Both the position numbers and the translations under genes were made by a program. From NCBI GenBank assembly GCA_005879095.1, contig VBLM01000420.1:1-5640 (forward strand): 5,640 nucleotides of DNA. The letters run 5' to 3'. The notes beneath the pieces are model-generated. The model was not told the DNA's origin and ran no database searches. It saw nothing but the letters and a program-made list of their open reading frames with translations. This DNA comes from Deltaproteobacteria bacterium (GTDB taxonomy: Bacteria; Myxococcota; Myxococcia; Myxococcales; 40CM-4-68-19). This document shows, one piece after another, positions 1 to 4,714 of the stretch (position 1 is its first letter; each line of letters opens with the position of its first letter).

Positions 1-472
1 AACCGGTGATGCCGCCCCCGAGCGGCGCGTGGATGCGGTGATAGTTGTAGGGGGCCAGGTAAATCGTACAAAACGTCCCGCCCGCGAACTGCGCGGCGTC
101 CTCGGCCGCGTTCGGCCCGCCGATCAATTCCGCGAGCGTGTAGTGCTTGCCCTTGGCCTGCAGGGCCCGGCCCTCGACGATGTCGCCCAGCTCACCGATG
201 GTGCCGTCCACCGGACTGACTGGAAGCAATTCGCCCGCCGCGATCGGCCGGACGCCCGGCTTGAGCCGGCGCGTGAAGAACTCGGTGAACGTCGGGTATT
301 CCTCGATCGGCCGTTCCGCCTCGCTCGCGTCGACGCCGTATTTGCGGGCGAAGCCGCGGATCACGGCACGCACCACCGGCCGCGGCGCGTTGGCGCGACA
401 GGCCGCGCCGACCGCCCGGCTCAGCGTGTTCTTGGGCAACAGGCGCAACAGCGTGTACGAGAATTCAGCCAT
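1..472 (-). CDS. psd: phosphatidylserine decarboxylase proenzyme (5' part, runs off left edge)
   Basis: This enzyme decarboxylates phosphatidylserine to phosphatidylethanolamine at the cytoplasmic membrane, the last step of PE synthesis. The visible 157 residues begin MAEFSYTLLRLLPKN and carry the family landmarks in order: EYPTFTEFFTRRLKPG (58-73), a PVDGTIGELG block (87-96) whose Asp89 matches the catalytic Asp, QAKGKHYTLAELIGG (105-119), and FCTIYLAPYNYHRIHAP (134-150), which holds the conserved HxxH histidines H145 and H148. The LGST-type self-cleavage site that makes the pyruvoyl group lies beyond the left edge. The start at 472 fits the usual N-terminus of the family. No Shine-Dalgarno sequence is visible before it, and a strong hairpin ends 8 bases upstream. 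The gene follows the lipoprotein gene on the same strand after 86 bases, so co-transcription is possible but the hairpin may interrupt it. Identity is secure; only completeness is unknown. Confidence 0.96.
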   Translation of the reverse strand, partial: MAEFSYTLLRLLPKNTLSRAVGAACRANAPRPVVRAVIRGFARKYGVDASEAERPIEEYPTFTEFFTRRLKPGVRPIAAGELLPVSPVDGTIGELGDIVEGRALQAKGKHYTLAELIGGPNAAEDAAQFAGGTFCTIYLAPYNYHRIHAPLGGGITG

Positions 473-480
473 ATGACACG

Positions 481-526
481 GGGGACACGATGATGCGGGG
501 CCACCAGGCCCCGCCATCATGTCCCC
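481..526 (-). promoter_or_regulatory. GC-rich hairpin between the lipoprotein gene and psd (terminator-like or leader structure)
   Basis: Bases 481-502 and 507-526 are near-perfect inverted arms around a 4-base loop (503-506). The inner stem is seven pairs (CGGGGCC/GGCCCCG). After a bulged base come five pairs (TGATG/CATCA), then a small internal gap, then seven outer pairs (GGGGACA/TGTCCCC). About 19 pairs form in all, and flanking CACG/CGTG could extend the base. Neither strand has a T-run next to it, so it is not a classical intrinsic terminator. It lies after the lipoprotein stop (559) and ends 8 bases before the psd ATG. It could therefore terminate or attenuate lipoprotein transcripts, stabilise their 3' end, or act in the psd leader. 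The structure is seen directly; its role is inferred. Confidence 0.6.
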
Positions 527-558
527 GGCACGTGGCTGCGTTGTATAGCAGGGTCGCG

Positions 559-1335
559 CTACCGCTGCGTCTGTTCGGCGGGAGGCGTGGCGCCTGGCTG
601 CGGCTGGCCTGGCAGGACGATCTGGTACTCCGGCTCGCCGCCATCCGCCTGGCCGGCCGCTGGAGGAGTGGCCCTTGCCTGCGCCGGCGGTCCGGCATCG
701 CGCACCGGTGGCGCTGGAGGCTTCGGCGGGTTCGGATCGGCGATGCGCCGGTAGATCTTGCCGTTCACGACCAGGACCGCCTGTCCGACGAAACCCGGCA
801 GCTTGCCGGCGCAGTTCGCGGTCGGGACGACACGGTAGACGAGCCCGGCGACGCCCGTTCCCTGCTCGGTGTACGGCTCGTTGTCGGTCAAGCAGCCGCC
901 GCTCGCGGAGTTGATGTCGGACACTTGCGCACCCGGTCCGTAGGGGTCCTGCGGCGGCCCTGCGTCGACCGGGGCTGAGGCCGCGATGACCGCGGACGGG
1001 TCGATGTTCACCACCGCCGTCGCTGCGCTGGCCGCCGCCGCAGCCGCCATTTTCTCGCGGTCCGCGCGCTGTTTCGCGAGCACCTCGCGGCCGTTCTGGA
1101 TGGCGCCGAGCATGGCCCGCGCGGCATCGGCATCGGCCGACGACGAGTCGACCTTCTTGAGGAACGCCACCACGCGGTCCATCTGCGGATCGCCGTACGC
1201 GTCGTCGAGCTCGGATGCGTAGAGCTGCTGGTACAGCTTCGACGCCTGCTCGTAGTTCGGGTCGGGCCCGGCCGGTGCCCGCCGGCAGGCGAACAGCGCG
1301 AGAAGACAGAGGATGGCGGTGCGCCGGATCGACAT
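559..1335 (-). CDS. putative secreted lipoprotein of unknown function, Pro/Ala-rich C-terminus
   Basis: The 258-residue product starts MSIRRTAILCLLALFAC: two arginines, a hydrophobic run and a LFAC lipobox with Cys17 as the likely lipidated residue. This marks it as exported and membrane-anchored by lipid. The start at 1335 was chosen because the open frame upstream (to 1470) has no export-signal character and would bury the signal. No Shine-Dalgarno sequence is evident. Residues about 26-96 look helical (YEQASKLYQQLYASELDDAYGDP and on to a Lys/Arg/Glu-rich stretch), possibly a helical repeat or short coiled coil. An Ala-rich linker follows at 97-122. A compact region at 135-198 contains Cys148 and Cys175, which could form a disulphide, and ends VLVVNGKIYRRIADP. 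Residues 201-258 are low-complexity Pro/Ala/Gln. I do not recognise a family. It is transcribed towards psd and divergently from the gene at 1418. Export is well supported; function is unknown. Confidence 0.85.
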   Translation of the reverse strand: MSIRRTAILCLLALFACRRAPAGPDPNYEQASKLYQQLYASELDDAYGDPQMDRVVAFLKKVDSSSADADAARAMLGAIQNGREVLAKQRADREKMAAAAAASAATAVVNIDPSAVIAASAPVDAGPPQDPYGPGAQVSDINSASGGCLTDNEPYTEQGTGVAGLVYRVVPTANCAGKLPGFVGQAVLVVNGKIYRRIADPNPPKPPAPPVRDAGPPAQARATPPAAGQADGGEPEYQIVLPGQPQPGATPPAEQTQR

Positions 1336-1417
1336 TTTGCCGGAGGCTAGCACGCCACCCGACCGATGGCAGGTTTCCGGCCGGACGGCGCAAGATGCCG
1401 TGTTTTCCGGGGGTATC
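1336..1417. promoter_or_regulatory. divergent intergenic region, presumed promoters for both flanking genes
   Basis: These 82 bases separate the start codons of the lipoprotein gene (minus) and the exported-protein gene (plus), so promoters for both should lie here or just inside the genes. I find no convincing -35/-10 pair on either strand. It contains a perfect 10-base palindrome, TCCGGCCGGA (1376-1385), which could be an operator half or chance in GC-rich DNA. A G-rich CGGGGG at 1408-1413, four bases before the plus-strand ATG, is a passable ribosome-binding site. The minus-strand start lacks one. Confidence 0.4.
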
Positions 1418-2315
1418 ATGCGCCTGTTCAAGTACGCCTTGCCCATCCTGTTCGCGGCCGGTCTCGCCATGCTGGGTGCGCGGGCGTGGATCCCAGCGGG
1501 CGGCAGTGGCCCGGGCGGCGCCCGACCGCGATCGCTATCGCGACGATCTTCGGGCGCTTTTGCGGGCCTGGTTCGCCGATCTGGCGGACATCGGCAACCG
1601 CTTTCCGATGCTGCGCGGGCAACCGTCGCCGTTCGTGCCGCCGCCGCCGAAAGTGCGCGGCGGGGACGTGCGCGACTGGCAGGAGCTGGCGGAATCGCAG
1701 GTCGGCTCGTGGCGCGAGGGCAAGCTCGAGCTGCTCGAGTCGGCGGAGGCGCAGGGCCTGCGGCTCGACCTGCTCCGGGTTTCGAACGTGGCCGGACACC
1801 TCGCAGTCGACGTCGCGGTGTGGGGCGTGCCCGAGGAGATGCAGCAGGACGAGCAGGAGGCGGGAAAGCCGGTCCTGCGCGTGAGCGTACCGCTGGTTTT
1901 CAAGGGTCTCTCGCTTCGGTTCTTCGACGCCAAGGGGACGGTCATCGCGCGGCTCGACGGCGGGGGCGAGCCGGCGCTGCGGCTCGACATGCCGGCGCGG
2001 CTGGTGGTGGATGCGCCGCCGGGTCTTACGCTGGGCCGCTACGAGCTGCCGATGTTCCCGCCCGGCGTCGCCGAGGTCGAGTGGACGCTGGCGGCGCAGG
2101 TGCGGGCGGCCTCCGGCGAGACGCGCATTGCGCAGGCGATCTGGAAGACGAAGCCCGAGCCGTCGTGGGCGGGATCCGCCTGGGTCGACGACAAGGTCGT
2201 CGCAGAAAGCGAGAGCGAAGCGAAAGCTGCCGCTCCCGACGGCACGCGCCCCGCAGTCGCCACGACGCCGGCACCGAAGGCACGCCACGCGGCTTGGCCC
2301 ATCCGCGAACAATAA
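1418..2315 (+). CDS. putative exported protein of unknown function, with apparent +1 frameshift near 1498-1500
   Basis: The N-terminus read from ATG 1418 is a good signal peptide or membrane anchor: basic MRLFK, then the hydrophobic YALPILFAAGLAML, then ARAW. The rest of a plausible protein (DRDRYRDDLRALLRAWFADL through PIREQ, stop TAA at 2313-2315) lies in the frame one base later. Skipping one base, for example one G of GGG at 1498-1500, joins them as ARAWIPA-AAVARAAP and gives 298 residues with a cleavage-like end to the signal. Otherwise translation would have to start at GTG 1506 (269 residues) with no signal. The body has a Pro-rich segment (PSPFVPPPPKVRGG), a likely beta-rich middle (LRVSVPLVFKGLSLRFFDAKG and on to LDMPARLVVDAPPG) and a low-complexity Ala/Pro/Lys tail. 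I recognise no family. It converges on the PEGA gene, with the large inverted repeat starting 4 bases after its stop. The extra base may be an assembly error or a real mutation. Confidence 0.7.
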
Positions 2316-2319
2316 AGAA

Positions 2320-2449
2320 GTTCCAGGCACCCGGTTCTTGTTCTTGTTCTCATTCTCGTTTGTGCTCTTGTTCCCAGTTCTCGAGCTAGAACTGGAACAC
2401 GAGCTCAAACAAGAACAAGAACCAGAACAAGATTCGGGGTGCCTAGAAC
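2320..2449. repeat. large imperfect inverted repeat built of TTCTTG-like hexamers, between convergent genes
   Basis: The left arm (2320-2381) and right arm (2388-2449) are each 62 bases and pair with few mismatches and small indels around the 6-base centre CGAGCT (2382-2387). The outer ends are GTTCCAGGCACCC on the left and GGGGTGCCTAGAAC on the right. The innermost stem is AGTTCT/AGAACT. Each arm contains degenerate tandem hexamers: TTCTTG, TTCTTG, TTCTCA, TTCTCG on the left, and GAACAA, GAACCA, GAACAA on the right. The left arm is therefore pyrimidine-rich and the right purine-rich. It fills the gap between the stop codons at 2315 (plus) and 2454 (minus), so transcripts from both sides enter it. 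It may end both transcripts, or be a non-autonomous repeat of REP or MITE type. No target-site duplication or terminal T-run is visible. The structure is certain; the role is inferred. Confidence 0.85.
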
Positions 2450-2453
2450 GCCT

Positions 2454-3470
2454 TTAGAATTGCCCGGTGACGGACGTGCCTTGCACATGCAGGTCCCAGA
2501 TGAACAGGCCGGCGCCGGCCGCGCCGAGAATCGCGGCCGTCACATAGAACCCGCGCGCGAGGTGCGTATCGTGGTCGACGTCCTGGTACGCGGCGCGATC
2601 GCCCGGCTGCAGCTGATTGAGCGATTCGCGCCGGTTCAGGTCGCCGGCGGTCGCATAGGCGCGGGCGTGAAAGATGACCGCGAGCACCGCGCTGGCCGCG
2701 CCCAGCCCCATGCCGCCGAGCGCAGCTGGCCGCATCCACGCCGTGCGCGCCGGATTCTGCGCGACGGGCAGCGCCGCGATGGGCACCGCCTGCAGCGGCC
2801 TGAGCTCGATCCGCGCGTTGGTCACCTGCCCGAAGCGCACGTCGACGAACGCGCTGCTCTCGGCAGCCTTCCCCTCGGCGACGACGCGCACCGTGTGCGG
2901 CCCGGGCGTGAGACCCTCGATGGGCTTGATCAACGGCGTCGCTCCGACCTGTTTTCCGTCGACGAACAGCATCGCGCCGGCCACGCCCGGCACCTCGATG
3001 CGCATGGCGCCGACGAAGCGCGCGGGCGCGAGCAGCTGCACGACCGCCTCGCGCAGCGTGTCGATCAGCGCGTCGGGCGAACCGGAGACCGGGTGCGTCG
3101 CGCGCCGCAGCTCGGCCGCCGAGCGCGCGTCGAGCAGCTTCAGGTCGATCATGAACGCGTCGCCGAGCTGGCTGGCGGTGCCCATGATCAGCTCCCGCGC
3201 GCCGGCGCGCGACGCTGCCAAAGCGGCGCAGGCGATCCTCGCGTCGCAGTCGGGCTCGCGCTTGAGCTGCTCGGCGAGGTCCTTTTCCGGGGCCAGCCTG
3301 GCCTCGGGCAGCGCGGAGAGCTCGTTGCGCAGCGTCACCTGGAGCGCGTGCACCAGCTCGGGCGGTACCCCGAGCGGATGCAGCGGAATCAGCGCCACCA
3401 CGGGCCGCGCCTCGTGGGCAACAGGAGCATTGCCGGCCGCGAGGACCAGCGCTGCGAGCGCCGCCAGCAT
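2454..3470 (-). CDS. exported PEGA-domain protein with two C-terminal membrane helices
   Basis: The 338-residue product begins with a short hydrophobic signal (MLAALAALVLAAGNAPVAHEA). Residues 24-150 resemble the N-terminal domain often placed before PEGA in such proteins: VVALIPLHPLGVPPELVHAL, then LRNELSALPEARLAPEKDL, a DCDARIAC pair of cysteines (75 and 81), and ELIMGTASQLGDAFMIDLKLLD. This implies a TolB/FlgO-like alpha/beta fold; the assignment is tentative. Residues about 154-223 are a PEGA domain: IEVPGVAGAMLFVDGKQVGATPL, then GLTPGPHTVRVVAEG. Hydrophobic helices follow at about 248-268 and 307-326, separated by a charged loop with DVDHDTHLARG. The protein probably sits in the envelope, but its role is unknown. 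The start at 3470 was chosen because GGGAGG lies 8 bases upstream and it begins the signal; a longer version from 3554 would overlap the divergent gene. The stop lies 5 bases from the long inverted repeat. PEGA assignment is firm. Confidence 0.88.
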   Translation of the reverse strand: MLAALAALVLAAGNAPVAHEARPVVALIPLHPLGVPPELVHALQVTLRNELSALPEARLAPEKDLAEQLKREPDCDARIACAALAASRAGARELIMGTASQLGDAFMIDLKLLDARSAAELRRATHPVSGSPDALIDTLREAVVQLLAPARFVGAMRIEVPGVAGAMLFVDGKQVGATPLIKPIEGLTPGPHTVRVVAEGKAAESSAFVDVRFGQVTNARIELRPLQAVPIAALPVAQNPARTAWMRPAALGGMGLGAASAVLAVIFHARAYATAGDLNRRESLNQLQPGDRAAYQDVDHDTHLARGFYVTAAILGAAGAGLFIWDLHVQGTSVTGQF

Positions 3471-3478
3471 CGGTCCAT

Positions 3479-3484
3479 CCTCCC
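3479..3484 (-). promoter_or_regulatory. Shine-Dalgarno site fixing the start of the PEGA-domain gene
   Basis: On the minus strand these bases read GGGAGG, 8 bases before ATG 3470. This is the clearest ribosome-binding site in the window. It selects the 3470 start over in-frame ATGs upstream at 3530 and 3554. Confidence 0.7.
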
Positions 3485-3513
3485 ATGCAAACCCCGGCAG
3501 CTCCAAAAGAAAG

Positions 3514-3522
3514 TTGTACAAT
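3514..3522 (+). promoter_or_regulatory. candidate -10 box of the amidotransferase gene (palindromic TTGTACAA)
   Basis: TACAAT at 3517-3522 matches five of six bases of TATAAT and overlaps the perfect 8-base palindrome TTGTACAA (3514-3521). The palindrome also offers TACAAC as a weaker -10 on the other strand for the divergent PEGA gene. Transcription starting 6-7 bases after the plus-strand box would begin at or next to the A of the ATG at 3529. No good -35 (TTGACA-like) is seen at the usual spacing. An A-rich stretch (3505-3512) lies just upstream. The palindrome could instead be a repressor site. Confidence 0.4.
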
Positions 3523-3528
3523 GGCGGC

Positions 3529-4281
3529 ATGTGCCGCCTCTTCGGGTCGCGCACCCGGCAGCCCGGCAGGGTCTCGCACGAGCTGTTCCACGGCGCGAAC
3601 GCCCTGCGCGTGCAGAGCCGCGAGCACCCCGACGGATGGGGCCTCGGGTGGTACGAAAACGGCGCGCCACGTGTAGTGAGAAGTCTTACCCCTGCCCATG
3701 GCGACCAGGAGTTCGAAAAGCTCTCGCACTACGTCAGCGCGCAGACGGTGCTGGCCCATGTGCGCAAGGCGAGCGTAGGGCGGGTCGCGCAGGAGAACAC
3801 GCATCCGTTTCAGCGGGGGGCGTGGCTGTTCGCGCACAACGGGACGGTGCCGGACTGGGACAAGGTCCGCGGGCCGTTGGAGGCCTTGATCGATCCCTCG
3901 CTGCGCGAGGCGCTGCACGGCGAGACCGACAGCGAGCGGTGCTTCCTGCTCTTCCTGAGCCGGCTGCGGCGGCGCTGCTCGCCCGATGAAGCGGACGCCG
4001 AATCGGCGGCCGTGGCGCTCGCCGAGACGGCGGCGGCGGTTCGTCAGATCGCCGCCGAGGCGTCGACTACGTTTCTCGCCACCGACGGCCGGGTGATGGT
4101 CGCCTGCCGGCGCGGGCGGACGCTGTTCGTCTCGTCCGCGGACGGCGAGTACGTCGCCATCGCCAGCGAGGAGCCCGGCGAGCCGCCGCCGGGAGGCCAG
4201 CGCGCGTGGCGGCTGCTGGCGGAGGACGCGCTGGTCGCGGTCGATCCCGATTTGCGCCTCAGCGTGTCGTCGCTGCTTTGA
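3529..4281 (+). CDS. class II glutamine amidotransferase domain protein, YafJ type
   Basis: The 250-residue product has the Ntn-hydrolase glutaminase fold expected to release ammonia from glutamine. It begins MCRLFGS, so Cys2 becomes the N-terminal nucleophile after Met removal. Family landmarks follow: ALRVQSREHPDGWGLGWY (25-42), LAHVRKAS with Arg79 (76-82), NTHPFQRGAWLFAHNGTVPDW (90-110) with Asn104-Gly105 of the oxyanion hole, and GETDSERCFLLFLSRL (131-146). The length and motifs match stand-alone YafJ-like proteins, whose acceptor substrate is generally unknown. It lacks the additional synthetase domain of GlmS, PurF or AsnB. Ergothioneine-pathway EgtC is related, but no egt neighbour is visible. 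The start at 3529 is fixed by the required Met-Cys. No Shine-Dalgarno sequence is present, and the candidate -10 box suggests a leaderless message. The gene overlaps convergent tsaE by 23 bases. The fold is certain; the reaction is not. Confidence 0.93.
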   Translation: MCRLFGSRTRQPGRVSHELFHGANALRVQSREHPDGWGLGWYENGAPRVVRSLTPAHGDQEFEKLSHYVSAQTVLAHVRKASVGRVAQENTHPFQRGAWLFAHNGTVPDWDKVRGPLEALIDPSLREALHGETDSERCFLLFLSRLRRRCSPDEADAESAAVALAETAAAVRQIAAEASTTFLATDGRVMVACRRGRTLFVSSADGEYVAIASEEPGEPPPGGQRAWRLLAEDALVAVDPDLRLSVSSLL

Positions 4282-4714
4282 GCAGGCGCTCTCCGCGCTC
4301 GCCGGTTGCGGTCAGACGCGCTTTTCGACTCCGGGGGCCGGCGTGCTCGAGCGCGATGTCGAGGCGGTCCTTCGGGAGCGCCTTTTCGGCCTTTTCGGCC
4401 CATTCGCAGACGGTGGCTGCAGGCTCCGCAAGCAGATCGTCGAAGCCGAGCGCGAACAACTCGGCGGGACCGGTCAGGCGGTAGAGATCGAGGTGCTGCA
4501 GCTGGATGCGGCCTCGGTAGACGTTCACCAGCGCGAACGTCGGCGAGGTGGCGGGCTCGGGAACTTTCGCGCCCTCGGCGATGGCCTTGACCAGCACGGT
4601 CTTGCCGGCGCCGAGATCGCCGGTGAGCGCGATGAAATCGCCCGGCTCGATCGCGGCGCCCAGCTTCAGGCCGAGGCGGCGCGTCGCAGCGGGCGACTTG
4701 AGCAGAAGATTCAT
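4259..4714 (-). CDS. tsaE: tRNA threonylcarbamoyladenosine biosynthesis ATPase TsaE
   Basis: TsaE is the ATPase that works with TsaB and TsaD in the cytoplasm to place threonylcarbamoyl on A37 of ANN-decoding tRNAs (t6A). The 151-residue product has the usual length and motif order: Walker A GDLGAGKT (32-39), SPTFALVNVY (57-66), HLDLYRL (75-81) with Asp77, GFDDLL (90-95), and CEWAEK (103-108) with the conserved Glu104-Trp105 pair. The residue after the Walker A Thr is Val rather than the frequent second Thr, a minor variation. The start at 4714 overlaps the nnr stop (ATGA) and has no well-spaced Shine-Dalgarno site of its own, so translation probably depends on ribosomes finishing nnr. The 3' end overlaps the convergent amidotransferase gene by 23 bases. 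Identification is secure. Confidence 0.97.
   Translation of the reverse strand: MNLLLKSPAATRRLGLKLGAAIEPGDFIALTGDLGAGKTVLVKAIAEGAKVPEPATSPTFALVNVYRGRIQLQHLDLYRLTGPAELFALGFDDLLAEPAATVCEWAEKAEKALPKDRLDIALEHAGPRSRKARLTATGERGERLLKAATTR

Noticed and set aside
29..493. Plus-strand open frame over psd
   Set aside because: It is antisense to clear phosphatidylserine decarboxylase motifs and Arg-rich without similarity to anything I recognise.
1376..1385. TCCGGCCGGA palindrome as an operator
   Set aside because: It is short and made of GC-rich words common in this genome, with no second copy in the region. I mention it only within the intergenic entry.
1428..2408. Long minus-strand open frame opposite the exported-protein gene (326 codons)
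   Set aside because: It is a GC-driven shadow. Its first codons read through the hexamer repeat (Ser/Asn/Glu/Lys low complexity) and the rest is Arg/His-rich with no motif, while the plus strand shows coding character.
2320..2449. CRISPR array or group of direct repeats
   Set aside because: The units are contiguous degenerate hexamers in inverted arms, with no spacers or constant-length repeats and no cas genes nearby.
2439..3989. Long plus-strand open frame opposite the PEGA gene and into the amidotransferase gene (516 codons)
   Set aside because: The product is Arg/Gly/Ala-rich with no domain. The recognised PEGA and amidotransferase proteins occupy the same bases in other frames.
3529..4281. 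Ergothioneine gene egtC or another pathway-specific amidotransferase
   Set aside because: The motifs fit the general YafJ group and no egt, purine or glucosamine pathway gene is adjacent, so I give no specific symbol.
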